13,973 bases of DNA from Treponema sp. UBA4328 (GTDB lineage: Bacteria > Spirochaetota > Spirochaetia > Treponematales > Treponemataceae). Below, one piece after another: positions 1 to 6,876 of this stretch; position 1 is the stretch's first letter; every line of letters starts with the position of its first letter. The DNA is taken from assembly GCA_002394465.1 (NCBI GenBank), contig DGTU01000138.1, positions 1-13,973 on the forward strand, read 5' to 3'. The position numbers were made by a program, and so were the translations under genes. The notes under the pieces are model-generated. The model was not told where the DNA came from and did no database searches. It worked only from the letters and a program-made list of their open reading frames with translations.

Positions 1-92
1 GCAACCTGCTGAAGGTTTGCAACATAGGCACACATTGCGGCAGTAGGCTTTCCACCGCAAGACGAAAGGTAATTTTCCAATGGTGTAGACAT
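1..92 (-). CDS. N-terminal fragment of a minus-strand gene, possibly serine hydroxymethyltransferase
   Basis: An open frame begins with ATG at 92 (minus) and leaves the window at base 1 after 30 codons. A good ribosome binding site, GGAG at 102-99, lies six bases before the ATG, so the start is well supported. The peptide starts MSTPLENYLSS and contains AAMCAYVANLQQV. That AYVANL-type stretch resembles, from memory, the N-terminal helix of the longer chlamydial/spirochaetal serine hydroxymethyltransferases, but 30 residues without a catalytic motif cannot prove this. There is no signal peptide, so a cytoplasmic protein is likely. The upstream lipoprotein gene ends at its own terminator, so this gene probably has a separate promoter in 93-190. 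I could not pick out a convincing -35/-10 pair there. Confidence 0.6.
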   Translation of the reverse strand, partial: MSTPLENYLSSCGGKPTAAMCAYVANLQQV

Positions 93-186
93 GTTTTTCT
101 CCAAAAAAATCTAAAAAAGATGAACTCACTGTATCAGAAAGTGCAAAGTTTTTCTACACGGAAGGAGAAAACAGCACTTCCGGGGC

Positions 187-212
187 AAAAAAAACGGGCC
201 TTATGGCCCGTT
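187..212 (-). terminator. Intrinsic terminator of the 228-1115 lipoprotein gene
   Basis: On the minus strand, AACGGGCC (212-205), a four-base ATAA loop and GGCCCGTT (200-193) form a perfect 8-bp GC-rich stem. It is followed directly by a run of eight T (194-187, two shared with the stem). It starts 15 bases after the stop codon of the minus-strand lipoprotein gene, the expected place for a rho-independent terminator. There is no T-run on the plus-strand side, so it is directional. Confidence 0.9.
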
Positions 213-227
213 CTTAAAAGTCAGACT

Positions 228-1115
228 TTAGTCTTCAAGAGTAAATGTCCATACATACTCTGTAGTATCTTCAGCTGCATCCGTTACTGTCTGGCGGAGT
301 CTGTATGCAGTGTCCGAATTGTTAAATGTTTCAAAGGTTACGGTTTTGCTGCCGTCAGTATATGAAACAGAAGAATTTGTGTACGTTCCCTGGTAAGTCT
401 TGCTGCCATTTACAAATTCGAGGGTGCTGTCACCTGTGATGATGATTTTTTTGATAAACTCAAAAGCTCCTTCGAGATAATAGTCATCTGGCTTTGAATT
501 GATGAAATCCCTCGGACCGTGTTCAGTTGAGAGGTCTTCATCAATTTCAACTTCATACTCAAGTTTTCCGTTTGGCTGAATGACAGGTTCAATTGTGCAT
601 ACTACTATTCCTGTATTAGGATCTTCATTGCCATAGTCCCAGTCCAGTTCAATTCCAAAAGGACCGTCTCCGACTTCAAGGCTCGTTGCAAGGTTCGTAA
701 ACTCGTTTGTTTCAGTTCCATTATCTATTGTTGCAACGTATCTGTAAGAAGTACATGTATATGTTTTTACAATTCTTACTGAGATGGAGTTACTCTTATA
801 GTCTCCGCTTTTTACATAGGCTTTGTAGGTTCCAAGCGGAAACCCTGCTGTCGGAACTGTGATTTTGCCGGCTGTTACGGTAAGGTCTCCGGCAACAGGA
901 TCTGACTCGCCTTCAATGTAAAGGTCAACCTTTGAAGGAATCTTATCGAAATTTTCGAATTTTAAGGTTCCGGTGATATTGTTACCTGAATTGACGGTTG
1001 TGCTTTCTGCAGAAAAAGAAATTGAGGCTTCTTCTTCCTCTTCTTCAACGCAGGAAATAAATGACATCAGGCTGAGACATGCCAGCGCACAGATGATTCC
1101 ATGAAGCTTTTTCAT
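228..1115 (-). CDS. Predicted lipoprotein of unknown function
   Basis: This gene encodes 295 residues. The start at 1115 is fixed by an AAGGAG-type ribosome binding site (about 1126-1121). The N-terminus is a lipoprotein signal: MKK, a hydrophobic core at residues 6-20, and lipobox FISC with Cys22 as lipidation site. Six consecutive glutamates follow at residues 24-29. In some spirochaetes acidic residues just after the lipidated Cys affect membrane sorting, so surface versus periplasmic placement is open. The rest is Thr/Ser/Gly-rich with alternating hydrophobic residues, suggesting beta-sandwich domains. Residues about 30-115 read like an Ig-like fold, and the C-terminus ends in aromatic beta-strands (EYVWTFTLED). 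I see no catalytic motif and do not recognise a family. It stands alone, with its own leader and terminator. Confidence 0.85.
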   Translation of the reverse strand: MKKLHGIICALACLSLMSFISCVEEEEEEASISFSAESTTVNSGNNITGTLKFENFDKIPSKVDLYIEGESDPVAGDLTVTAGKITVPTAGFPLGTYKAYVKSGDYKSNSISVRIVKTYTCTSYRYVATIDNGTETNEFTNLATSLEVGDGPFGIELDWDYGNEDPNTGIVVCTIEPVIQPNGKLEYEVEIDEDLSTEHGPRDFINSKPDDYYLEGAFEFIKKIIITGDSTLEFVNGSKTYQGTYTNSSVSYTDGSKTVTFETFNNSDTAYRLRQTVTDAAEDTTEYVWTFTLED

Positions 1116-1289
1116 AAACTTCTCCTTAATTAGTTTAATGATATGCGGGGCAGAACACCCCCTCTACAATCTTAACACATTTTTATAAAAAATCGTTATT
1201 TCTGACAGCTTTTTTTTGAATGCTTTAAGAGAAGGGTAAGAGTTCATTCAGAAAGGGCTTTCCGGCCGTGCAATCATTGAGAATGCAGT

Positions 1290-1323
1290 TATACTTGAGG
1301 ACAACTCAGGGATAGAGAGGTGA
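1290..1323 (+). promoter_or_regulatory. Candidate -10 box and ribosome binding site for the beta-helix lipoprotein gene
   Basis: TATACT at 1290-1295 matches the sigma70 -10 consensus at five of six positions and would start transcription near 1302. No good -35 hexamer is visible 16-18 bases upstream, so the promoter call is weak. GAGAGGTGA at 1315-1323 is a convincing ribosome binding site. Its five-base spacing selects the ATG at 1329 over an in-frame GTG at 1320, which lies inside the site. Confidence 0.4.
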
Positions 1324-1328
1324 TTACC

Positions 1329-3188
1329 ATGAAAATGATGAAAAAGATTTTTACTGTTCTTGCAGCAGGCTTCTTCCTTTGCTCTTGTGAGACGGAAGAT
1401 GATGCCGGCTCAGTTTCACGTTCATCGGGAACTTCAGGTACGGGAACCGTTACCGTGACGACTCCTTCAGATGTTTCTGACACGAATGCATCCGGCGAAA
1501 CAATTGCTGCAGAAGCAACCGGATCTTCACTTTCAGAAGCCGGAAACAAGCTTTACTTCAGCCTGACGGATTCAACGGTTTCTTCTGACAATTCGACATG
1601 GGCAGAAATTACGACAAAGAAGTCAAAGTTCTTTGATGATACCGTAACGGTTCAGTTTACGAAGGACGATGAGGGAAATTCGACCGGATTAATCAAGATT
1701 GATGCCACAGACGTTACGCAGGGCCTTGCGCTTTATTTTACCGGAACTCAGGCAAGAGGCGGAATCAAGATTCAGACTTCAACGGATTATGAAACTGCCG
1801 TTTACCTTGAAGACGTATCGATTACTTCGACGAATTATCCGTGTATCGACATTACTAAGGGCGGTGCTGCGACGGTATTCCTCACGGGCGATAACGTTCT
1901 CGTTGACGGAAGAAGTTACGGAACCGGATACGGCGAAGAGTATTCAACGACAGAAGGTGCAACCTATGAAGATGACGGTGAGACAAAGGAATGCGGGGTT
2001 TCACAGAATGTAGTTTCTGAAGGAAGCGATTCAAAGGGTACGCTTTACTGTAAGGGCGGACTTGCCGTAACAGGTTCAGGAAGCCTTTCAGTTACGCAGG
2101 CCTACAAAAACTGCATTGCTTCAAAAGACGGTGTCCTTACGATTGAAAGCGGAACGATTACGCTCAAAAACTACAATTCTTCATCGGATACGGGAAAGAA
2201 CGGACTTTTCGGCGGTCAGGGAATCATCGTCTCAGGCGGTACTGTTACCTTTGACGGAACGGGTATCGTTTCAACCAGTGACCTGCGCAAGGCAAACGGA
2301 TTCAAAACTGATGATGAAGATTATCCTTCCAGCTTCGTTAAACTTGCCGGAGGAAGCGTAAACGTAACGACTTACAACGGAAAGGGAATCAGCGCTCCTT
2401 TCGTATACATTGAAGGCGGTGACAATACGTTTAACGTTACAGGTGTTACAGGCTTTACCGGCGATGACAAAAAAACAGGTGCCTACTATGATGCAGACGG
2501 CGTTCTCGTAAAATGTACCGGAAGTGCATCTACAAGCACGGACTCAGATACCCTTTACATTAAATTTGCTGCTGAAGGAATTGAAGGAGACTCAGGCGTC
2601 ACTGTTTCAGGCGGAAATACGATCGTATCGGCTGCTGATGACGGTATAAACGTTTCTGCAAGCGGTGCTTCACTCGTGATTTCAGGCGGATTCCTTTACG
2701 TTAAGGCTAAGGGAGACGGACTTGATTCAAACGGAAACATCACTGTTTCAGGCGGCGTGACTGTCGTAAGCCAGACAGGCGGCGGAAATGCTCCGATTGA
2801 CTGCGGCGACGGCTGCAAATTCACCGTTACCGGAAGCGATGCAGTTGTCTTTGCAATGGGAACAAGTGACATGTTCAGCGAGAGCATTCCTTCAAGTACG
2901 GTAAGTCCGATGATTTATTCAAAATCCCTCGGAACTTCATCTTCATCGCTCGGCGTAAACGGAATCATTGCACTTCAATCTCCTCAGTCGTATGGTGCTG
3001 CAATCCTGATCAGCCCGAGCCTTACGGGCGGAACATCTTACAGCTTCGTTAAGGGAGGAACTGTCGGAGGAACCCTGTATTCTTCTGATGCAGGAGTTTA
3101 TTTCCCGGCAACAGTTTCCGGCGGTTCAAGCGTAAGTGCGACGGCAACAATATCATCATCTTCTTCTGGAACGGGCTTTCAGAGATAG
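1329..3188 (+). CDS. Beta-helix lipoprotein with Cthe_2159-type carbohydrate-binding domain
   Basis: This gene encodes 619 residues from ATG 1329. The N-terminus is a lipoprotein signal (MKMMKK, hydrophobic core, lipobox LCSC with Cys20), then a Ser/Thr/Gly linker to about residue 55. The remainder is a long series of short beta-strand turns of the type VSGGTVT and ISGGFLYV, typical of a right-handed parallel beta-helix. The stretch GDGLDSNGNITVSGG around residues 462-476, with nearby SAADDGINV, is the hallmark of the Cthe_2159 family. Its founding member is a calcium-dependent, polygalacturonate-binding cell-surface protein with a pectate-lyase-like fold. A surface or periplasmic lipoprotein that binds plant or host glycans is the natural inference. 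I see no convincing lyase catalytic set. The C-terminus is Ser-rich. No terminator follows, and the next gene starts 32 bases on. Confidence 0.85.
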   Translation: MKMMKKIFTVLAAGFFLCSCETEDDAGSVSRSSGTSGTGTVTVTTPSDVSDTNASGETIAAEATGSSLSEAGNKLYFSLTDSTVSSDNSTWAEITTKKSKFFDDTVTVQFTKDDEGNSTGLIKIDATDVTQGLALYFTGTQARGGIKIQTSTDYETAVYLEDVSITSTNYPCIDITKGGAATVFLTGDNVLVDGRSYGTGYGEEYSTTEGATYEDDGETKECGVSQNVVSEGSDSKGTLYCKGGLAVTGSGSLSVTQAYKNCIASKDGVLTIESGTITLKNYNSSSDTGKNGLFGGQGIIVSGGTVTFDGTGIVSTSDLRKANGFKTDDEDYPSSFVKLAGGSVNVTTYNGKGISAPFVYIEGGDNTFNVTGVTGFTGDDKKTGAYYDADGVLVKCTGSASTSTDSDTLYIKFAAEGIEGDSGVTVSGGNTIVSAADDGINVSASGASLVISGGFLYVKAKGDGLDSNGNITVSGGVTVVSQTGGGNAPIDCGDGCKFTVTGSDAVVFAMGTSDMFSESIPSSTVSPMIYSKSLGTSSSSLGVNGIIALQSPQSYGAAILISPSLTGGTSYSFVKGGTVGGTLYSSDAGVYFPATVSGGSSVSATATISSSSSGTGFQR

Positions 3189-3208
3189 AATAAAATGTGC
3201 CTTTTCAA

Positions 3209-3214
3209 TAGAAT
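3209..3214 (+). promoter_or_regulatory. -10-like hexamer six bases before the TrxR-like gene
   Basis: TAGAAT matches TATAAT at five of six positions and ends six bases before ATG 3221, which has no Shine-Dalgarno sequence. If used, the transcript would begin at or next to the start codon. No -35 box is visible. The same arrangement recurs before several other genes here. Confidence 0.3.
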
Positions 3215-3220
3215 ACGGTC

Positions 3221-4144
3221 ATGAAACATGACGTTATAATAATCGGTGCCGGCCCTGCCGGTGTTTCGGCTGCACTTTATGTAAAACGTGCAAACCTGAA
3301 TGCTGCAGTCATTTATTCCGGTGAGAGCCAGCTCGAAAAGGCACATAAAATTGACAATTACTATGGTTTCCCTGACGGAATTTCTGGACCGGATTTATAT
3401 GCGGCCGGAATACGTCAGGCAGAAAACCTCGGCATTGAGGTGATCCGTTCTGAGGTTACGGACATACAGATGGATTCACCGGGGCAGTATACGGTAACTG
3501 CCGGCGGAACGCCTTACAGTGCTCCGGCCATAATCCTTGCAACAGGCAACAAAAAACTCCGCCCGCTGATTGACGGTATAATTGATTTTGAAGGCAGTGG
3601 AGTTTCTTACTGCGCAGTCTGTGACGGATTTTTCTACAGGCAGAAAAACGTCGCCGTAATCGGTAACGGGACATTTGCAGTTTCTGAGGCTGCTCATCTT
3701 GTTCATATCGCATCGCATGTCTCAATACTTACGGATTCAAAGGATGCTTCTGAAGTCCGCACTGAACTTGAAAAAAACGATTCCCTTACAAAATTCATCA
3801 GTGAAGGAAAGCTTACCGTTGATGAAAGAAAAGTTTCGAAGATAATTCCGAACGATGAAGGGTTTAAGGTCGGCGGCGTTCAGTTTGAAGACGGAGAAAA
3901 GCTTCTCCTTGACGGAATCTTTGTTGCCCTGGGTTCTGCAGGTGCTGCGGATTTTGCAAAGAAACTTGGACTTTCACTTAACGGTGACAGCATTGCCGTA
4001 AACGAAAAAATGGCAACGAATGCACCGGGATTCTTTTCGTGCGGAAATGCGAACGGGGGACTTCTTCAGGTATGCAAGGCCGTTTATGAGGGCGGAGTAG
4101 CCGGTCTGAGTGCTGTTGACTATATCCGCAAATTGAATAAATAA
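3221..4144 (+). CDS. Thioredoxin-reductase-like FAD-dependent oxidoreductase
   Basis: This gene encodes 307 residues, the usual length of low-molecular-weight thioredoxin reductases (trxB-like). Visible in order are the FAD-binding IIGAGPAGVSAALY (6-19), the redox-active disulfide CAVC (131-134) in SYCAVCDGFFY, a second dinucleotide fold VIGNGTFAVSEAA (from about 146), and a C-terminal FAD contact FSCGNANGGLLQV. Enzymes of this type pass electrons through FAD and the CxxC pair to thioredoxin or a related partner in the cytoplasm. The second fold has GNGTFA in place of GGGDSA. The HRRxxxRA motif that grips the NADPH 2'-phosphate is absent: SILTDSKDASEVR occupies that place. The electron donor may therefore not be NADPH. 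There is no Shine-Dalgarno sequence. The gene sits 32 bases after the lipoprotein gene and 7 bases before the CDF gene. Confidence 0.88.
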   Translation: MKHDVIIIGAGPAGVSAALYVKRANLNAAVIYSGESQLEKAHKIDNYYGFPDGISGPDLYAAGIRQAENLGIEVIRSEVTDIQMDSPGQYTVTAGGTPYSAPAIILATGNKKLRPLIDGIIDFEGSGVSYCAVCDGFFYRQKNVAVIGNGTFAVSEAAHLVHIASHVSILTDSKDASEVRTELEKNDSLTKFISEGKLTVDERKVSKIIPNDEGFKVGGVQFEDGEKLLLDGIFVALGSAGAADFAKKLGLSLNGDSIAVNEKMATNAPGFFSCGNANGGLLQVCKAVYEGGVAGLSAVDYIRKLNK

Positions 4145-4151
4145 TTGTCCC

Positions 4152-5267
4152 ATGATTCAAAACAGGGAAAAAATAATTGTCCGTACGAGCCTCATAGGTA
4201 TTGCCGCAAATATTGCACTTGCAGCTTTTAAGGCCCTTGTCGGATTTCTGACGCATTCCATTGCCGTTACGCTTGATGCCGTCAACAACCTTACTGATGC
4301 TCTTTCTTCCGTCGTAACGATTATAGGAACTAAGCTCGCCCTCAGGCCGGCTGACAGGGAACATCCCTTCGGACACGGCCGCTCTGAATATATTTCTGCA
4401 CTCGTAATAGCCGTAATCATTATGTATGCAGGTCTTACGGCACTGATTGAATCAGTCAGAAAAATCATTGAACCGTCAGTACCGGAATACAGCCTGAGTT
4501 CACTTATCATAATTTCAGTTGCCGTTATAGTTAAAATCGTGCTCGGCCTTTATGTTAAGGCTGCCGGCAAAAAAGTTAATTCTGATTCACTCGTTGCAAG
4601 CGGAAAAGATGCCCTGATGGATTCCATAATATCGGCTTCAACGCTTGTGGCTGCCGTAATTTTTGTCGTCTTTAATTTTTCTGCAGAGGCTTATCTTGGT
4701 ATCCTTATTTCCCTCGCAATCATTAAATCCGGATATGATTCGCTGCGTGAAACTCTGAGCAAAATACTCGGTGAGCGCACTGATGCCAGGACAGCTAAGG
4801 CAATTAAAAAAACGATTGCTTCCGTTGACAGTGAAATCTGTGGGGCATTCGATCTCGTTTTAAATGACTATGGTCCTGACAGGCATATCGGTTCAGTTCA
4901 TATAGAAGTTCCTGATACCTGGACTGCAGACAAAATTGACAGGGTAACGCGTAAGATTGCAAGTACTGTATATGAAAAGCATAACGTTGTCATGGCAGCA
5001 GTCGGAATCTACAGCGTAAACACAAGAAAGAATTCTGCTGCACAAATACGTGAAAGGGTTTTTCAGATTGTGCATGACCACAAGGAAATACTTCAGATGC
5101 ACGGTTTTTTTGTTGATGAAGAAGAAAAGATCATGCGTTTTGACATAATCGTTTCATTTTCTGCACCTGACATGAAGGGAATGTATGAACATGTCGTTAA
5201 TGATGTCCGTGAAGTATTCCCCGACTATGACATTCAGGTGCAGTTTGACTTTGATATAACTGACTAG
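4152..5267 (+). CDS. CDF-family divalent metal cation exporter, Mn-type metal site
   Basis: This gene encodes 371 residues. The first about 200 form the six-helix cation diffusion facilitator domain, including the conserved HPFGHGRSEY after helix 2. Metal-site positions are N45/D49 in helix 2 (DAVNNLTDALSS) and D153/D157 in helix 5 (KDALMDS). In Zn exporters such as YiiP the pairs are D/D and H/D. N/D with D/D is the pattern of Mn-exporting members such as MntE, so Mn2+ efflux is the better inference. Residues about 210-290 are the usual cytoplasmic dimerisation domain. The last about 80 residues look like a second domain of similar fold, making the protein longer than the common about 300. 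CDF proteins work as proton antiporters in the inner membrane. No Shine-Dalgarno is visible. The gene starts 7 bases after the TrxR-like stop and ends 3 bases from the convergent metal-binding lipoprotein gene. Confidence 0.9.
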   Translation: MIQNREKIIVRTSLIGIAANIALAAFKALVGFLTHSIAVTLDAVNNLTDALSSVVTIIGTKLALRPADREHPFGHGRSEYISALVIAVIIMYAGLTALIESVRKIIEPSVPEYSLSSLIIISVAVIVKIVLGLYVKAAGKKVNSDSLVASGKDALMDSIISASTLVAAVIFVVFNFSAEAYLGILISLAIIKSGYDSLRETLSKILGERTDARTAKAIKKTIASVDSEICGAFDLVLNDYGPDRHIGSVHIEVPDTWTADKIDRVTRKIASTVYEKHNVVMAAVGIYSVNTRKNSAAQIRERVFQIVHDHKEILQMHGFFVDEEEKIMRFDIIVSFSAPDMKGMYEHVVNDVREVFPDYDIQVQFDFDITD

Positions 5268-5270
5268 CTT

Positions 5271-6260
5271 CTATTCGAGCGCTTCCTTGAAGACTTCAAG
5301 GTTTGCCTTCATTATTGAAATGTAGTCATTTCCTTTCTGGATTTCATCAGTTTTTACGGACTGCATTGAATTGAGCGTCAGTATCTGAACATTTTTCCGT
5401 GAAGAACTGCTGATTACCGTTTTTGCAATCTTGTCAGTTCCAGTTTCGATTTTGAGCACGCAATTCAGCTGGAGATCAGAAACTTTTCTGGCAAGGAATG
5501 CAATCGTTTCAAAACTTGCTTCAGTTTCTGCTGAACATCCGGCAAAGGCCGCATAATATTTAAGGTTGTAGTCATCGGTAAGGTATCTGAACGGGAATCT
5601 GTCTGCGAACAGAAGGACTTTCTTTCCTGCCGATGCTGCTGCCTCTGAGTATGCCCTGTCCAGTTCATCAAGTTCTGCAAGGTACGAAGTGAGGTTCTTC
5701 TGATAGGTTTCTGCTCCTGCTGCATCTTTTTCACAAAGGACTTCTGCTATTTTCGTGCAGATTATTTTTGCATTTCTAACTGAAAGCCAGACGTGTTCAT
5801 CGTATTCGGTTTCACCTTCCTCTCCGGTTTCTTCCTCTTCTTCAGCCTGCATGCCTTCGACGATTTCTTCTTCCTTTGCCCGGTCTCCGATAACTTCCAT
5901 GGTGTTGATTGCAGTGAGGCTTTCGTTAACCGGATTTTCGATTACCTTTACAACCCACTTGTCGCTCAGTCCGCCGGTGTAGATGAAAATGTCTGCGCCG
6001 GAGATTTTTGCAATGTCCTGAACTGAAGGCTGGTAACTGTGAAGGTCTGCTCCTCCGTCTCCAAGAACAGTGAGTTCAATTTTGTCATTGTCTTCGCCTG
6101 CAATGTTTCTGACCCAGTCATACTGTGAAAATACTGTCGTGACGATTTTTACGCTTCCGTCTGAATTTCCCTGTCGTGCAGAATCTTTTTTGCTGCAGGA
6201 CATTCCTGCCATGGCAGCAATAATGCATGCTGCCGCGGTGATTAATCTGATTTTTTTCAT
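5271..6260 (-). CDS. ZnuA/TroA-like metal ABC transporter substrate-binding lipoprotein
   Basis: This gene encodes 329 residues. The start at 6260 is chosen for its ribosome binding site (AGGAGA, about 6271-6266) and for the lipoprotein signal that follows (MKKIRLITAAAC, lipobox GMSC, Cys22). An in-frame extension upstream to 6464 only overlaps the regulator gene. The family binds Zn2+ or Mn2+ outside the inner membrane and hands it to an ABC permease. Ligands seen: His74 in DLHSYQPS and His156 in YDEHVWLS. The loop between them (130-152) is very acidic rather than His-rich. The third ligand region reads DRFPFRYL (220-227) instead of the usual HDAFGYF, so the site is not canonical; GCSAETEAS (241-249) may contribute. 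It lies 25 bases after the Fur-type gene and is presumably under the same operators. No permease or ATPase gene is linked. Confidence 0.88.
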   Translation of the reverse strand: MKKIRLITAAACIIAAMAGMSCSKKDSARQGNSDGSVKIVTTVFSQYDWVRNIAGEDNDKIELTVLGDGGADLHSYQPSVQDIAKISGADIFIYTGGLSDKWVVKVIENPVNESLTAINTMEVIGDRAKEEEIVEGMQAEEEEETGEEGETEYDEHVWLSVRNAKIICTKIAEVLCEKDAAGAETYQKNLTSYLAELDELDRAYSEAAASAGKKVLLFADRFPFRYLTDDYNLKYYAAFAGCSAETEASFETIAFLARKVSDLQLNCVLKIETGTDKIAKTVISSSSRKNVQILTLNSMQSVKTDEIQKGNDYISIMKANLEVFKEALE

Positions 6261-6285
6261 TTTTATCTCCTGTGAAAATGATTTT

Positions 6286-6711
6286 TTATTCAGCTTTTTT
6301 ATTCTGTGCGCATTTGGGGCAGGTGCCGTAGAATACGGTTTTGAACGGATTGAGAATAAATCCGTGTTCCTTTTCAAGATGCGTTTTAATGTCGTTGAGT
6401 TCGTCGCAGGCGAGATGAATGAGGGCGCCGCAGACTTCGCATTTGAGGTGAAAATGCTGTTCAAGTGGATTGCACTGTTCTTCTATGTATTCGAAACATG
6501 TTGCAGAGTGCTCGTCGATCAGGTATTTCTGCAGTTTCCCTTCTGAAACAAGCTTGTCCAGCTGACGGTAGATTGTTGCTGCTCCGAGTTTAATCTGCTT
6601 TGATTCAAAGTGTTCCTTAAGGTCTTCTGCAGTAAAATGCTTTGACGGAATTGTCCTCAGATATGCAAGAATAAGGTCCTGCTGTTTAGTGCGGTATTGT
6701 GTTCGTGCCAT
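6286..6711 (-). CDS. Fur-family metalloregulator, Zur-like
   Basis: This gene encodes 141 residues, a normal Fur/Zur length. The N-terminal winged helix carries the recognition helix GAATIYRQLDKL (43-54). The C-terminal half holds two CxxC pairs, C91/C94 and C131/C134, the structural zinc site of the family. HFHLKC (86-91) and Cys80 just before it could form the sensing site. The mixed Cys/His set and the adjacent znuA-like gene favour zinc sensing (Zur). Iron or manganese sensing is not excluded, because the operators have the TGATAA half-site also used by Fur. It likely represses its own two-gene unit when metal is plentiful. The ribosome binding site is odd: GGGAG lies about 13 bases before the ATG, farther than usual. 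Confidence 0.92.
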   Translation of the reverse strand: MARTQYRTKQQDLILAYLRTIPSKHFTAEDLKEHFESKQIKLGAATIYRQLDKLVSEGKLQKYLIDEHSATCFEYIEEQCNPLEQHFHLKCEVCGALIHLACDELNDIKTHLEKEHGFILNPFKTVFYGTCPKCAQNKKAE

Positions 6712-6741
6712 ACTGACTGTTTTTCTCCCTTTTTTATTACC

Positions 6742-6764
6742 AATTTGATAACGGTTATCAAATT
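6742..6764. promoter_or_regulatory. Fur/Zur-family operator 1 (perfect 23-bp palindrome)
   Basis: AATTTGATAAC, a central G and GTTATCAAATT form an exact 11-1-11 inverted repeat. Its core TGATAAC-G-GTTATCA (6746-6760) has the 7-1-7 architecture of Fur-family sites. It overlaps the proposed -10 region of the regulator gene, so binding would block RNA polymerase. It lies 31 bases upstream of the regulator start codon. Confidence 0.9.
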
Positions 6765-6788
6765 AAAGAAAAGTGAGAAAAATGTCAA
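6760..6788 (-). promoter_or_regulatory. Promoter of the fur/zur-znuA-like unit
   Basis: On the minus strand a perfect TTGACA -35 box lies at 6788-6783. The -10 is either TAATTT (6765-6760, 17-base spacer, weak match) or TTTAAT (6767-6762, five of six matches but only a 15-base spacer). Either choice overlaps operator 1, and operator 2 sits just upstream of the -35 box. The non-ideal -10 or spacing may hold basal activity down. Confidence 0.6.
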
Positions 6789-6790
6789 TA

Positions 6791-6805
6791 TGAGAATGAT
6801 TATCA
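6791..6805. promoter_or_regulatory. Fur/Zur-family operator 2 (imperfect 7-1-7)
   Basis: TGAGAAT-G-ATTATCA has one mismatch from a perfect 7-1-7 TGATAAT/ATTATCA site. It lies two bases upstream of the TTGACA box, and its centre is 45 bp from that of operator 1. The pair therefore brackets the promoter, which suggests cooperative or graded repression. It could also act on the divergent DNA glycosylase gene about 105 bases away. Confidence 0.7.
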
Positions 6806-6876
6806 AATTAGTTTTTATTATCCCGGAGACTTGAGAAGTTCCTCAGATAATTATCTGCTTTCTGCCGGCTTGAAGG

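Noticed and set aside
159..182. Inverted repeat CGGAAG/CTTCCG upstream of the left-edge gene
   Set aside because: A 6-bp stem with a 12-base loop and no T-run; neither a terminator nor a recognised riboswitch.
120..365. Small plus-strand open frame
   Set aside because: It runs across a terminator and antisense to the lipoprotein gene, has no ribosome binding site, and has no recognisable protein features.
1147..1161. GGGG/CCCC dyad in the leader of the left lipoprotein gene
   Set aside because: Only four base pairs; too short to support a regulatory structure.
1320..1328. GTG 1320 as start of the beta-helix lipoprotein
   Set aside because: The GTG lies within the GAGAGGTGA ribosome binding site that serves ATG 1329.
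5285..5301. Palindrome CCTTGAAGACTTCAAGG as terminator of the CDF gene
   Set aside because: It can form a 7-bp stem but is AT-rich, is followed by only three T, and lies in the coding end of the ZnuA-like gene.
6261..6464. In-frame upstream extension of the ZnuA-like gene
   Set aside because: It only overlaps the Fur-type gene in another frame. The ribosome binding site and signal peptide both point to the start at 6260.
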